A stretch of 64,000 nt of DNA from Muribaculaceae bacterium. GTDB lineage: Bacteria > Bacteroidota > Bacteroidia > Bacteroidales > Muribaculaceae. The notes below the pieces were generated by a model that was not told the DNA's origin, searched no databases, and saw only the letters and a program-made list of their open reading frames with translations. How positions within the stretch are numbered: position 1 is the first letter of the stretch; every line of letters begins with the position of its first letter. The stretch lies in assembly GCA_022509185.1 (NCBI GenBank), contig JAFLTS010000005.1, forward strand, positions 43,949-107,948. Reading direction: 5' to 3'. Position numbers and translations under genes: made by a program. Below are positions 1-10,505 of the stretch, piece by piece.

Positions 1-995
1 GAAGCAATAGTGTTTTTAATATTGTCAGAAGTGTCAACCACAATACCTATTTTCACATCGGAAGGAAGATTCTTTTGCAACTTTGGCAGCATCTGCCTCA
101 CCTTATCCGATATGGCCACAGAATTGGCTCCCGATTGTTTTTGAATGATAATAGTAGCTCCTTCCTTGCCGCTGATATAAGTCTGTTGAGTACGTTCTTC
201 CAGCGAATCTTCCACTCGGGCTACATCTTTTAGATATACAATTTTCCCTTGATAAGATCCGACAGGAATATTTTCCATCTGTTTAGAATCCTTAAATTCA
301 CCTTGTACCCGGAGAGAATATGTATTGGAACCTATATCAAAAGCACCTCCAGGAATATTTCTGTTTTCAGCTCCGATAATTGATGAAATTGACTCTACAG
401 ATAGATTATAAGCCTCCAGTCTTGCGGGATCCACATAAATATGTATTTCACGTTTAGGTGCACCAGAAATAGAAACTGATCCCACTCCATCCACTCGGGC
501 TAAAGGATTTGCGATATTATCATCTAGAATTTTATAAAGCCCCGCCATGCTCTCATTTGCTTCTACAGATAAGATAAGGATAGGAATCATATCCGTAGAG
601 AATTTGAAAATTATGGGATTTTCAGAATCGTCAGGCAATGCAGATTCTACCATGTCAAGTTTATCTCTGACATCATTTGTCAAAACATCTATATCATAGC
701 CATATTCAAACTCCAGGGTAATTACAGAAGTGTTTTCTCTTGAATCGGATGTGATATGCTTCAGATGTTCTACTGAGTTAAGAGCATTTTCCAAAGGTTT
801 AGTCACATTCTGTTCAATATCTTCAGCACTTGCTCCCGGATACATTGTGATTACCATAATAGTATTTGTATCGATATCCGGATAGAGATCAACAGGGAGT
901 TTAACAAGGGAAAACAGACCTAAAATAATGACAGTGACAAAACATAACGTTGTCATTATAGGTCGTTTCACAGCTGAGGCATATAAAGAAGCCAT
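1..995 (-). CDS. RND family efflux transporter permease (AcrB/CzcA-like), N-terminal part; truncated at window start
   Basis: Hand translation of the minus strand from cat at 993-995 gives MASLYASAVKRPIMTTLCFVTVIILGLFSLVKLPVDLYPDIDTNTIMVITMYPGASAEDIEQNVTKPLE..., a typical RND N-terminus. Not in the ORF track because it runs off the edge. Confidence 0.93.
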   Translation of the reverse strand, partial: MASLYASAVKRPIMTTLCFVTVIILGLFSLVKLPVDLYPDIDTNTIMVITMYPGASAEDIEQNVTKPLENALNSVEHLKHITSDSRENTSVITLEFEYGYDIDVLTNDVRDKLDMVESALPDDSENPIIFKFSTDMIPILILSVEANESMAGLYKILDDNIANPLARVDGVGSVSISGAPKREIHIYVDPARLEAYNLSVESISSIIGAENRNIPGGAFDIGSNTYSLRVQGEFKDSKQMENIPVGSYQGKIVYLKDVARVEDSLEERTQQTYISGKEGATIIIQKQSGANSVAISDKVRQMLPKLQKNLPSDVKIGIVVDTSDNIKNTIA

Positions 996-1045
996 TGAAT
1001 TTTAAATGTTGAATTCCTTAATTTATTGAAAAATGAAGTAATTTT

Positions 1046-2098
1046 TTAATTCACTATATCTACAGCGACACCATCGGCCAGTTTAGTCTGTCCGGTTACT
1101 ACTACGGAGTCTCCTGGTTGTACTCCTGACAAAAGTTCATAAGCGTTACCCAGACGTTGCCCTATTTCTACTTTATTATATGAGACCTTCCCATTGTGAA
1201 ATACATATACATATTGATTAGCTGAACCAGGTTGCTTCACTATTGCTCGATCCGGCACCACAACATGATTGGCTCTTCCCAATTCCAACCTAACTCTGCC
1301 AAACATACCCGGGAGTATTTTCCCTTCAGAATTTTGTAAACCTATTTCAACACTGAAAGTACGGCTATTTGTATCTACAGTGGGTGAGACCATTGTTACA
1401 TGACCATCAAAAACTTCGTCCCCATAAGTATCGAAAGTAATTGTTGCCGGCATTCCTTTAGAAACTTTTGATAATTCACTTTCAGGAATATTAATAATTA
1501 TTTTCACCGGGTTTACCTGAGCAACAGTTACAATGGGCAAAGCACCGGTCATATCCCCGGGATCATAATTCCTGGCAGTTACTACTCCGGAAATTGGTGA
1601 AACCAGAATAGTATTTTCTTTTACATTCCTTAGAGTTCTTTCAGCTGATGCAAGAGAATTTTCTGCATTTGTAAGCTGTAATTTCATCTGATCAACACTC
1701 TGTTGGGTTCCACCTCCAATTTCAAGAAGTTTGACAGCTCTTTCGTAATCCTGCCGAATATTATCCAGACTGGCTTTGGCATTGGCTACTTGCAATTCAT
1801 AGGATGTAATGTTAATATCATCCAGAATAGCGACGGTCTGACCTTTGGAAACATTAAAACCTTCATCAACGAAAATTTCTTTTATTCTATTAGGAGTTGA
1901 AGAGGAAATGTTATTAATTAATTCCGGTTCTACCGTAGCTGTATAAACATTAATTTGCTCTACATCCCTGCTTTCTACCCGTTCAATTTTTACAGTTGGT
2001 TTTTTTTCAACTTCGTTATTTTCTTTTTCTCCCGAGCAAGAAAAAAATAAAGTAAAAGTAGACAATAGTAGAGATGTGAAATATATTTTCTTCTTCAT
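1046..2098 (-). CDS. RND efflux periplasmic adaptor subunit (HlyD/MexA family lipoprotein)
   Basis: Lipobox FFSCSGEKE; membrane-fusion protein signatures (VDEGFNVSKGQTVAILD, VSPISGVVTARNYDPGDM); adjacent to the RND permease. Confidence 0.94.
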   Translation of the reverse strand: MKKKIYFTSLLLSTFTLFFSCSGEKENNEVEKKPTVKIERVESRDVEQINVYTATVEPELINNISSSTPNRIKEIFVDEGFNVSKGQTVAILDDINITSYELQVANAKASLDNIRQDYERAVKLLEIGGGTQQSVDQMKLQLTNAENSLASAERTLRNVKENTILVSPISGVVTARNYDPGDMTGALPIVTVAQVNPVKIIINIPESELSKVSKGMPATITFDTYGDEVFDGHVTMVSPTVDTNSRTFSVEIGLQNSEGKILPGMFGRVRLELGRANHVVVPDRAIVKQPGSANQYVYVFHNGKVSYNKVEIGQRLGNAYELLSGVQPGDSVVVTGQTKLADGVAVDIVN

Positions 2099-2107
2099 TT
2101 TAATATC

Positions 2108-3433
2108 TTAAAAATTTTCTTTTCCAAGTAATAGATCTAATTCAGAGGTAGATATCAAATAGTTGTAAATGGCTTGATAATAAACCAGTTGTGCAGACGT
2201 ATTGGCAAGTTCCGCATCACGTAGCTGGAGATATGATGCGGCACCGATTTCAAAGCTCTTTTGCATTATATCATAGGCTTTTTTTGCCTCTTCCATACCG
2301 TTTTTACTTGAAGAAATTTGTGCGGCTTCTCTGTTAATATTATCAACAGCCAATTCTACCTGCATATTAAGGGAGTTTACAAGGTAGTCTCTTTGCAAAT
2401 CAATCTCTTTTAATTGCACTTGAGCCTGTTTTAAACCATATAGTTTTGACCCACCCGAGAAGATAGGTACCGAGAGAGCTAATCCTACATTACTATAGGG
2501 ATTGAACTGTTGGTTCCTTATAGGAGAGCCATTACTGAGAGAAGTCCAGGATAGATTATAAGATGCTCCAAGGGTTGGTATCCAAGCAAATTTTTTTAAA
2601 GTAACATTTTTAGCCAAAAGAGATTTCTGAATTTCAAGAGATCGGAGAGAAGTATTATCTTGAAGAGAAAGGTCAGCTTCCTTTGGAAATGCCCACATGT
2701 CTTCAGATAATTTGTCTAATGAAATATCAGGCCAGATATCCAGGTCTGCTGAAATACCCATAAGTACCTTAAGTTGAAGCTGACATTGTTTTAACGCAAT
2801 GTCTGCCTGAAGTAATTCAGGTTCAATATTTTTTACCTGCACAGAAGATCTCAAAACATCATATTCTGAGGCAGTACCATTATCGAATTGTTTTTTATAA
2901 ATATCTGCATTAAATAAGGCTACCTCATAGTTCTGCTTAATAACATTTTTTGAAGCTACCGCAAGCATTAAAGCATAATATGCTTTATTTATCTGGTTCA
3001 CTAAATCAAGACGTGAGGCTCTTGCATCTTCCAGTGAAGACAAGATCTGAGTATCAGAAATATCGATCGCTTTCCAAAGTGTTGGTGCAATAATAGGTAA
3101 TGAAGCGGAAAAGCCAAGATTCCACGTGTTATCAGAACCCATCTTAAGGTTTTGACTTTGTCCCCCGAAATCCATTCGAATGGTCTGAAGCTCTATAGAA
3201 CGTTGATAAGCTGCACTGAAATCTATTGAAGGAAAAACTGAAGCCAGGGTTTCTTTTTTTGCATAATCAACTTTTTTTACTTCCAAATCTGCTATTTTAA
3301 CAGTTGGATTTTCTTGTAGGGCTATTTTTATACAATCTTCTCTTGATATAATTATGTTTTCAGCCCTTCCTTTCATGCATAAGAAAACAAAAAATAAAAG
3401 GAACAGGTAGGATATTTTAGTTTTCATTATCAT
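2108..3433 (-). CDS. TolC family outer membrane efflux protein
   Basis: Signal peptide, long coiled-coil repeats typical of TolC/OEP, operonic with the RND pump. Confidence 0.92.
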   Translation of the reverse strand: MIMKTKISYLFLLFFVFLCMKGRAENIIISREDCIKIALQENPTVKIADLEVKKVDYAKKETLASVFPSIDFSAAYQRSIELQTIRMDFGGQSQNLKMGSDNTWNLGFSASLPIIAPTLWKAIDISDTQILSSLEDARASRLDLVNQINKAYYALMLAVASKNVIKQNYEVALFNADIYKKQFDNGTASEYDVLRSSVQVKNIEPELLQADIALKQCQLQLKVLMGISADLDIWPDISLDKLSEDMWAFPKEADLSLQDNTSLRSLEIQKSLLAKNVTLKKFAWIPTLGASYNLSWTSLSNGSPIRNQQFNPYSNVGLALSVPIFSGGSKLYGLKQAQVQLKEIDLQRDYLVNSLNMQVELAVDNINREAAQISSSKNGMEEAKKAYDIMQKSFEIGAASYLQLRDAELANTSAQLVYYQAIYNYLISTSELDLLLGKENF

Positions 3434-4077
3434 TAACTAATATTAGAAGACTTAGGAAGATTTGCCATATAACGGTCGATTTCTTCCAAACCTTTAAGAG
3501 TGCTGATACCTCTCAAAAAAACTAACATTACATTGTCAAAAATATCAATTAGGGAAATATCGGGGGGGAATAGCTCCTCAGTTTGTTTTAAAGCTTCCAT
3601 CTGAATTGAAAGCATCTTACACTGTACATCTAAATTCAAATCAGAACGAAAATAACCTTCTTTAACTCCTCTTTCAAGCACTTCATATAGAGCATGATGA
3701 TGCAGATTCTTTAATTCCGGATTATTTTTCAGATTCTTATTAGAGAATTGATGAATGTCCCGTATAAATTCCGCACTTACGGAGCTCATCATATCTCTGT
3801 TGTAAAGGAAACTTTTGATTATAGCTTCCATTATATTGTTAGAATTTTCAAAAATGTCTTTTAGATGTTCCGACATTTTATTATGAAGAAAAGAATGTGC
3901 CTCCCGAAACATTTCTTCTTTACTTCCGAAAATTTCATAAATAGTGCGTTTTGACATTTGCAATGAAGAAGCAATTGAGTCCATTGTAGTTGCTTTAAGA
4001 CCATGGGTAGTCAATGCTTTCATAATATGTTCCAGAATCTTTTGATACTGAACAGGATTTATTTCTTCCTTTTTCAT
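3433..4077 (-). CDS. TetR/AcrR family transcriptional regulator
   Basis: N-terminal HTH (HGLKATTMDSIASSLQMSKRTIYEIFGSKEEMF). The first ATG consistent with the family is at 4077 (MKKEEINPVQ); the longer track ORF start is probably not used. Confidence 0.9.
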   Translation of the reverse strand: MKKEEINPVQYQKILEHIMKALTTHGLKATTMDSIASSLQMSKRTIYEIFGSKEEMFREAHSFLHNKMSEHLKDIFENSNNIMEAIIKSFLYNRDMMSSVSAEFIRDIHQFSNKNLKNNPELKNLHHHALYEVLERGVKEGYFRSDLNLDVQCKMLSIQMEALKQTEELFPPDISLIDIFDNVMLVFLRGISTLKGLEEIDRYMANLPKSSNIS

Positions 4078-4171
4078 AACTTTAAGATTCTGCAAAATTA
4101 TAACAAAACCGAAAACTATAAAACAGTTTTCGGTTTTAAAATAAATTTTTAACAATATTTTAAACTGATGT

Positions 4172-5146
4172 CTAAATGGAGTATGTTTCCATCGGTTTCA
4201 ATTTTACACAGAGGTTCTTAAGCATATCTTTAGTCATTCCATCAAGATCATACTCAGGTTTCCAGTCCCATTCATATCGAGCGCATGAATCATCAAGGCT
4301 GTCGGGCCAGGAATCAGCGATAGATTGCCTCAGAGGATCCGGTTTGTATTCCATTTCAAACTCCGGAACGTATTCTTTTATTTTTGAGAAAATCATTTCC
4401 GGATCGAAACTCATGGAAGCGATATTAAAAGAATTCCGATGTATCAAACGTTTAGGATCAGCTTCCATAATTTCAACTGCCGCTCTCAATGCATCCGGCA
4501 TATACATCATATCCATGAATGTACCCGGTTTTATAGGACAATAAAATTTTTCCCCTTTTACAGCAGAGTAATACATATCGACGGCGTAATCAGTAGTACC
4601 TCCTCCAGGGGGTGTGACATAAGAAATCAAGCCGGGGAATCTTACCGATCTTGTATCTACCCCAAAACGTTTTGCATAATAATCGGAGAGAAGTTCTCCG
4701 GTGACTTTAGTAACTCCGTAAATTGTGTTTGGTCGTTGAATAGTGTCTTGAGGGGTAAGTACTTTAGGAGTGCCCGGACCGAACGAACCGATGGAACTTG
4801 GAGTGAATACCGCACAATTTTTTTCACGAGCCACTTCCAATACATTATAAAGACCTCCAACGCCTATATTCCAAGCTAATTGCGGTTTAGCTTCTGCCAC
4901 CGCACTTAATACAGCGGCGAGATTATAAATAGTGTCGATATCATACTTATCGACAGCCTCGGCTATTTGTTGAGGATTTGTGATATTAACGATGGCTGAA
5001 GGACCTGATTCTTTTAACTCTCCCTTAGGCTCGGCTCCCGGAATATATCCTGCCACAACATTACCATTCGGATAGAGACTTCTTAATTTCATAGTCAATT
5101 CAGATCCAATCTGGCCTGTGGCTCCAATTATAAGAATGTTTTTCAT
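4172..5146 (-). CDS. NAD-dependent epimerase/dehydratase family, probable SDR-type L-threonine 3-dehydrogenase
   Basis: Starts MKNILIIGATGQIGSELT (Rossmann GxxGxxG), YGVTKVTGE (YxxxK), PGGGTTDYAVDMYYSA; divergent from kbl, as expected for threonine catabolism. Confidence 0.87.
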   Translation of the reverse strand: MKNILIIGATGQIGSELTMKLRSLYPNGNVVAGYIPGAEPKGELKESGPSAIVNITNPQQIAEAVDKYDIDTIYNLAAVLSAVAEAKPQLAWNIGVGGLYNVLEVAREKNCAVFTPSSIGSFGPGTPKVLTPQDTIQRPNTIYGVTKVTGELLSDYYAKRFGVDTRSVRFPGLISYVTPPGGGTTDYAVDMYYSAVKGEKFYCPIKPGTFMDMMYMPDALRAAVEIMEADPKRLIHRNSFNIASMSFDPEMIFSKIKEYVPEFEMEYKPDPLRQSIADSWPDSLDDSCARYEWDWKPEYDLDGMTKDMLKNLCVKLKPMETYSI

Positions 5147-5219
5147 AGATGTAAGGTTTATCAGATGCACGTTTCATTAGCAGGATTTGCCAATGAAGAA
5201 AAATGCACATATTGTCATG

Positions 5220-5227
5220 CAAAGATA
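5220..5227 (-). promoter_or_regulatory. Putative -7 element (TATCTTTG) for the SDR-type dehydrogenase
   Basis: CAAAGATA on the + strand, i.e. TATCTTTG on the minus strand, in the divergent region. Confidence 0.4.
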
Positions 5228-5250
5228 ATATGAAATCGGGTAAAATTATT

Positions 5251-5258
5251 TATATTTG
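5251..5258 (+). promoter_or_regulatory. Putative -7 element (TATATTTG) for kbl
   Basis: TAnnTTTG match in the 154-nt divergent region between the SDR dehydrogenase and kbl. Confidence 0.4.
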
Positions 5259-5300
5259 TTGAAAATAAAACAGTGAAAAATTCACCTTAATCTTAAATCT

Positions 5301-6494
5301 ATGTACGGAAAATTCAAAGACCATTTAGAGAAAGAATTGAAAGATATTCGCGAAGCAGGATTATATAAGAACGAAAGGATAATAGAAAGTCCCCAGGGAG
5401 CAGAAATAGATGTTGCCAATTCTCCGGGAGAAGTACTCAATTTCTGCGCAAACAATTATCTTGGGCTGGCCGATGACAAAAGACTTATCGAAGCAGCCAA
5501 AAAAGCGATGGATACACGCGGATATGGAATGGCTTCCGTCAGATTTATCTGTGGTACCCAAGACTTGCATAAAGAACTGGAAAAGGCTATAAGCGATTAT
5601 TTCAAAACTGAGGATACAATACTATATGCAGCATGTTTTGATGCTAACGGAGGTTTATTTGAGCCTTTGTTTACTGAGGAGGATGCTATTATCAGTGACT
5701 CTTTAAACCATGCTTCCATTATAGACGGCGTAAGATTGAGCAAAGCAAAACGCTTCAGGTACAAAAATGCCGATATGGAGGATCTGGAGAGATGTTTAAA
5801 AGAGGCAAAAGATTGCCGATTTAAAATAATAGCAACCGATGGAGTTTTCTCTATGGATGGCAATGTAGCTCCTATGAATAAAATATGTGAATTGGCAGAA
5901 AAATATGATGCTTTGGTAATGGTGGATGAAAGCCATTCAGCCGGGGTAGTAGGAAAAACCGGTCATGGTGTAGCTGAACAATTCGACTGTTACGGTAAGA
6001 TAGATATCTTCACAGGAACTTTGGGAAAAGCTTTCGGAGGTGCAATGGGAGGTTTCACAACCGGTAAGAAAGAAATAATAGATATGTTGCGTCAAAGGTC
6101 GCGTCCCTATCTGTTTTCAAATTCGGTAACTCCTGCTATAGTGGGTGCAAGCCTTGAAATGTTGAAAATTTTAAAAGAAAGCAATGAACTTCACGATAAA
6201 TTGGTGGAGAATGTAAAATATTTCAAAGAAAAAATGGAGGATGCCGGCTTTGATATCAAACCGACACAAAGTGCCATATGTGCGGTGATGCTTTATGACG
6301 CCAAGTTATCTCAAGACTTTGCAGCGGAAATGCAGAATGAGGGTGTGTATGTCACCGGATTTTATTATCCTGTAGTACCGAAAGGACAAGCCAGAATAAG
6401 AGTTCAACTTTCAGCAGCCCATACTAAAGAAGAAATAGACAAAGCAGTGTCTGCATTTATTAAGGTTGGGAAAAAATTAGGTGTAATAAAATAA
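5301..6494 (+). CDS. kbl: Glycine C-acetyltransferase (2-amino-3-ketobutyrate CoA ligase)
   Basis: PLP alpha-oxoamine synthase signatures (CANNYLGLADD, DESHSAGVVGKTGHG, TGTLGKAFGGAMGGFTTG). Confidence 0.95.
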   Translation: MYGKFKDHLEKELKDIREAGLYKNERIIESPQGAEIDVANSPGEVLNFCANNYLGLADDKRLIEAAKKAMDTRGYGMASVRFICGTQDLHKELEKAISDYFKTEDTILYAACFDANGGLFEPLFTEEDAIISDSLNHASIIDGVRLSKAKRFRYKNADMEDLERCLKEAKDCRFKIIATDGVFSMDGNVAPMNKICELAEKYDALVMVDESHSAGVVGKTGHGVAEQFDCYGKIDIFTGTLGKAFGGAMGGFTTGKKEIIDMLRQRSRPYLFSNSVTPAIVGASLEMLKILKESNELHDKLVENVKYFKEKMEDAGFDIKPTQSAICAVMLYDAKLSQDFAAEMQNEGVYVTGFYYPVVPKGQARIRVQLSAAHTKEEIDKAVSAFIKVGKKLGVIK

Positions 6495-6512
6495 GAAATA
6501 ACAAGAACCAAA

Positions 6513-6543
6513 AATAAGGATGATTTATAAAATCATCCTTATT
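6513..6543. terminator. Bidirectional intrinsic terminator between convergent kbl and PBP1A genes
   Basis: Perfect hairpin aataaggatgattt-ata-aaatcatccttatt followed by T-rich sequence. Confidence 0.8.
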
Positions 6544-6545
6544 TT

Positions 6546-8981
6546 TTAATCAAATATACCTTCCGAGAATTCTTCTATTCCATCATCCTCTCCGGAAGTA
6601 AAAATTTCTCCACTACACGGATTGAAATTTGAAGGGAATTCAAATCTTGTATCTTGAGAATAAGGAAGCTTAGGATCATTGTAAACACTTTGCATATAAT
6701 AACCATAAATCGGTAATGCTGCTCTAGCTCCTTGACCCAGAGCCATAGTGTTGAAATGAATGTATCTTTCCTCTCCACCTACCCAAACTCCAGTTACGAG
6801 TTCAGGTGTAAATCCCATAAACCAGGAATCTGAATTAGAATTTGTAGTTCCGGTTTTACCTCCCATTTGAGCAGTTATACCATATCGGCTTCTCAGACTT
6901 GCCGCTGTACCTCCGTCTACCACATTCATAAGAATTGAAAGAATCTTATAGTAGGCGTCTTCACCTGTTACCTCAGTTCTGTGCGGAGCTGCAGAATAAA
7001 TAATATTACCCTGATTGTCTTCTATGCGCGTAACAAAAATTGGATCTACTCTAAGGCCTTTATTAGCAAAAGTGGTGTATCCTCCTACCATCTCTTTAAT
7101 AGGAACATCTACTGTACCTAATGCTAAAGGCAAGGTTTCATCTATGTGTCCTGTCACACCAAACATTCTCATTTTATTTGCAAGTGCCTTTGCTCCCAAT
7201 TCATATACGAGACGAGCAGAAATCCAATTGTTAGAATTTGTTAAGGCCCATCTAAGATCAACCATTTCACCTATTCTTGCAGAACCTGAATTTCTAGGTG
7301 ACCAATTCCCAAAAGTAGGTTGAGAATTAAGGAACTGAGAACAGGGAGTGAAATCTTGTTCCATTGCCAGAGTATAAAGAAAAGGCTTAGCAGTTGAACC
7401 AATCTGCCTTCTACCTCTGGAAACCATATCATATTGAAAATAGGAATAGTCGGGTCCACCCACATAAGCCTTTACATAACCGGTGGCCGGATCCATGCTC
7501 ATCATACCTGTCCTCAAAATTGATTTCATGTAAAGCAATGAATCATAGGGAGTCATTGTCACCGTTTTGCTACCGGGCCTGAATTTTCCATTATCCTCTT
7601 CATAGGTGAAAATATCCATTTGGTATGGTTGTTGGAAAGATTCACGAATTTCCTCTTCCGGTAAACCGGCTTTTTTCATAATTCTCCATCTTTCCGTTTG
7701 CTTCATGGCATTTTCGATCAGATTCATGACTCCTGACCTGGGAAGTTCAGCAGAATTGGTGGTATAAGGTCCTGTGGTTTGTCCGGCTTTTTCTTTAAAA
7801 AAAGCAGGTTGAAGTGTTCCTCCCAAGTGTTTATATACAGCCTCTTCCGCATATTCTTGCATTCTGGTATCAATTGTGGTATAAATTTTCAATCCGTCAG
7901 AATATATATCATAAAATGAACCATCGGGTTTCGGATTTTTTAGAATCCAACCATAAAGAGGATTATCCGCCCATTGAATGGAATCTGTGTTATACTGTCC
8001 TAAAGCAAGAGTATATCCTAATTTACTTTTATATTTATCGGGATCAGGTTTTACCGGTTTTTGTGCTGCAAAAATCATTCGGAGTTCTTCCCGTAAATAA
8101 GGTGCAATTCCTTGTTTATGATCAACTCTATGGTAATCAAGAGTTATAGGAAGCTGTTTAATTGAATCCAGTTCTTGTCGGTTTAACTTATCAACTTTGT
8201 ACATTTGTTCGAGGACTACATTTCTACGCTCTCGGGTTCTTTCGGGATATCTTAATGGATTATATAGACTTGGATTTTTCAACATTCCAACCAGCATGGC
8301 TGATTCCTCTATATTAAGATCAGCAGGTTCTTTGTGAAAATATACATTAGCAGCTGTCTTAATTCCTACGGCGTTATTTAAGAAATCAAACCGGTTTAAA
8401 TACATATTGATAATCTCTTCCTTGGTATAAAATCTTTCCAATTTTATAGAGATCATCCATTCGATAGGTTTCTGGAGCGCTCTCTTGAAAAGATTTGTTG
8501 AAGGCTGCGAATAAAGTTGCTTTGCCAATTGCTGCGTGATAGTAGAACCACCTCCCGCTGATTTATCTCCCATAAGAAGGGTCTTGACACCGGTTCTTCC
8601 TAATGCAATAAAATCAATACCGGAATGATCAAGGTAACGTTCATCCTCTGTAGCGATCAAAGCATCCACTACATGAGGTGAAATAGAATTATAATCAGAA
8701 TTCACACGGTTTCCTGAACCCGAAAAATACCTTCCCATCTCAGTGGTGCCATCAGAGGCAATAAGAACCGAAGCCAATTTATCATGAGGATCTTCCAGCT
8801 CTTCAATAGGAGGCATATATCCAATTACACCATTATAAATCAATAAAAGAACTATACCTGCAATTAATCCTAAGGAGATAAAGGCACTCCAAAGAAACAT
8901 TACTATTCTTTTATTTCGAATGGTTTTTTTAACTTCAGACTTTTGAACTGAATTACTTTTATTTTTAATTTTAAAAGCCAT
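6546..8981 (-). CDS. Class A penicillin-binding protein (PBP1A-type, transglycosylase + transpeptidase)
   Basis: GT51 motifs (ATEDERYLDHSGID, GGSTITQQLAKQLYSQ), transpeptidase SxxK (GSTAKPFLY), SxN (SNN), KTGTT. The track start at 8984 is a TTG; ATG is at 8981. Confidence 0.95.
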   Translation of the reverse strand: MAFKIKNKSNSVQKSEVKKTIRNKRIVMFLWSAFISLGLIAGIVLLLIYNGVIGYMPPIEELEDPHDKLASVLIASDGTTEMGRYFSGSGNRVNSDYNSISPHVVDALIATEDERYLDHSGIDFIALGRTGVKTLLMGDKSAGGGSTITQQLAKQLYSQPSTNLFKRALQKPIEWMISIKLERFYTKEEIINMYLNRFDFLNNAVGIKTAANVYFHKEPADLNIEESAMLVGMLKNPSLYNPLRYPERTRERRNVVLEQMYKVDKLNRQELDSIKQLPITLDYHRVDHKQGIAPYLREELRMIFAAQKPVKPDPDKYKSKLGYTLALGQYNTDSIQWADNPLYGWILKNPKPDGSFYDIYSDGLKIYTTIDTRMQEYAEEAVYKHLGGTLQPAFFKEKAGQTTGPYTTNSAELPRSGVMNLIENAMKQTERWRIMKKAGLPEEEIRESFQQPYQMDIFTYEEDNGKFRPGSKTVTMTPYDSLLYMKSILRTGMMSMDPATGYVKAYVGGPDYSYFQYDMVSRGRRQIGSTAKPFLYTLAMEQDFTPCSQFLNSQPTFGNWSPRNSGSARIGEMVDLRWALTNSNNWISARLVYELGAKALANKMRMFGVTGHIDETLPLALGTVDVPIKEMVGGYTTFANKGLRVDPIFVTRIEDNQGNIIYSAAPHRTEVTGEDAYYKILSILMNVVDGGTAASLRSRYGITAQMGGKTGTTNSNSDSWFMGFTPELVTGVWVGGEERYIHFNTMALGQGARAALPIYGYYMQSVYNDPKLPYSQDTRFEFPSNFNPCSGEIFTSGEDDGIEEFSEGIFD

Positions 8982-9082
8982 CAATATCTATCTTGGAGTG
9001 TAAAATTACATAAAACCATGCAATGTTTACTCCAAGTCTTGTTAAATCGTCTTAAATAAACTATTTACAGAAAATATGCATT

Positions 9083-9685
9083 TTATAATTTTATTTCACT
9101 AAGATCTACAATATTATTTACAATTGCATAAATAGTAAGACCGGTGGCGGAATGAATCTGAAGTTTTCTGGCAATATTCTTTCTGTGGGTCATTACAGTA
9201 TGAACCGAAATAAACAGTTTGTCAGCTATTTCCTGGTTTGTAAAACCTTTTACAACAAATGAAATAATCTCCTTTTCTCTTTGAGAAAGATTTTCTTTCT
9301 CTTCTCCTTTTTCTTTCTTCGGATTAATTAGCGAACCCAATTTGTATCTGATTTCCGTTAAATCGTCAGCTACATGAATGTGTCCATCATATAAAGACAG
9401 AGAAGATCTGTTAAGCTTCACAATTTCAATAGCAAATATTTTGATATCAGGATTAAGGCTGCTTTTTTTAATTTCTTCCGGATGAAGAAGTCCACCAAAA
9501 GTGGGATTCATTAACAAGAGGTCTATTTTTTCTAAGGATATAGTTTCCAAAAGTGATTTTTTAGAGTCCACTTCAAGAATATTTGCAGGTAAATCCTTAA
9601 ATTTTTTAATAGAACTCACTAAGCCAGAAAGAATAATAGGGGCTGTTTCTGCTATTATTATATTATAAGATTTTTTCGATATCAT
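9083..9685 (-). CDS. LuxR/NarL-type HTH regulator with degenerate receiver-like N-terminus
   Basis: C-terminal LSQREKEIISFVVKGFTNQEIADKLFISVHTVMTHRKNIARKL; the N-terminal fold resembles a receiver, but the phospho-acceptor position reads DLLLMNP (N, not D). Confidence 0.88.
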   Translation of the reverse strand: MISKKSYNIIIAETAPIILSGLVSSIKKFKDLPANILEVDSKKSLLETISLEKIDLLLMNPTFGGLLHPEEIKKSSLNPDIKIFAIEIVKLNRSSLSLYDGHIHVADDLTEIRYKLGSLINPKKEKGEEKENLSQREKEIISFVVKGFTNQEIADKLFISVHTVMTHRKNIARKLQIHSATGLTIYAIVNNIVDLSEIKL

Positions 9686-9694
9686 ATCTTTCCC

Positions 9695-10381
9695 TTATTT
9701 ATCTTTCAAGTGTGCATTCATGGCAGGCAAGAGTAGAAAGTCTTCTATTCTGCAGTGGCTTTCTAGTTCTTCTTCACAACGATAAATATCATAGAGGGCG
9801 GCATTGAGGAGATTAGCCCTTGAGTCTGAAGGGCAATATTTGATTATTATATTTTTAAGTTCTCTAAGTTTAATTCCCACTTCTTCATGATGTCGGCTAT
9901 ATACCGGGAAGTCATTTTCTGATATTGCTTTATGATTTATCAGAGCTTCCACATTTTTAAAAAGATGTTGTTCTTCCTCTTCCATATGTTCCTTGATTCC
10001 TTCGACATATTCATCAAATAGCTTAATAATAAGGAAAGATACATCTGAATCTCTAAGTATAATGCCATCAAGCAATTTTCTACGGATAGAGGGAAGGTAA
10101 AAGTCAAGAAAGTAGGAGTGACTTTGCTTTAGATAGTGAAGAAGAGACTGTAATGATAAAGAGTTAATATCTATGTTTTCTAAATTTTCATTGTTTATGA
10201 AATTAACAACGGTGAGAAAAGTGCCACAGTCTACTCCCGCATCTTCACAAACTTCACTAATTGATTTGTCGCTAAACCCTAATTGAATTCCAAAACGGCT
10301 TAAGACCTGAAGAAGTCTATAATCATTGGATATTAACGAAATCATTTTATCCCGTGACGAATATTTTCTTTTCTTTACCAT
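9695..10381 (-). CDS. Hemerythrin-domain protein (RIC/ScdA/YtfE-like)
   Basis: His/Glu pattern of a di-iron helical bundle (HSYFLDFYLP, HMEEEEQHLFKNVEALINH, YSRHHEEV, ELESHCRIEDFLLLPAM). Confidence 0.82.
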   Translation of the reverse strand: MVKKRKYSSRDKMISLISNDYRLLQVLSRFGIQLGFSDKSISEVCEDAGVDCGTFLTVVNFINNENLENIDINSLSLQSLLHYLKQSHSYFLDFYLPSIRRKLLDGIILRDSDVSFLIIKLFDEYVEGIKEHMEEEEQHLFKNVEALINHKAISENDFPVYSRHHEEVGIKLRELKNIIIKYCPSDSRANLLNAALYDIYRCEEELESHCRIEDFLLLPAMNAHLKDK

Positions 10382-10505
10382 CTTTTTATTTTAATAAGAG
10401 AAAGGAATGCAACTTTCAAGTTACATCCCCGTAATTTCTCCATAAACTCAAAATAACTAAAACTAAAGGATAAATCAAATGGCTTAACATCTGCTATCCA
10501 CATTG

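Noticed and set aside
4176-4879. Opposite-strand ORFs (4176..4544, 4439..4879, 4657..4860) inside the SDR dehydrogenase gene
   Set aside because: Shadow ORFs antisense to or out of frame with a strongly supported enzyme; no domain signal.
7015-8149. Antisense ORFs in the PBP1A gene (7015..7323, 7394..7582, 7814..8149)
   Set aside because: Overlap a well-supported coding region, no motifs, no start context; chance ORFs.
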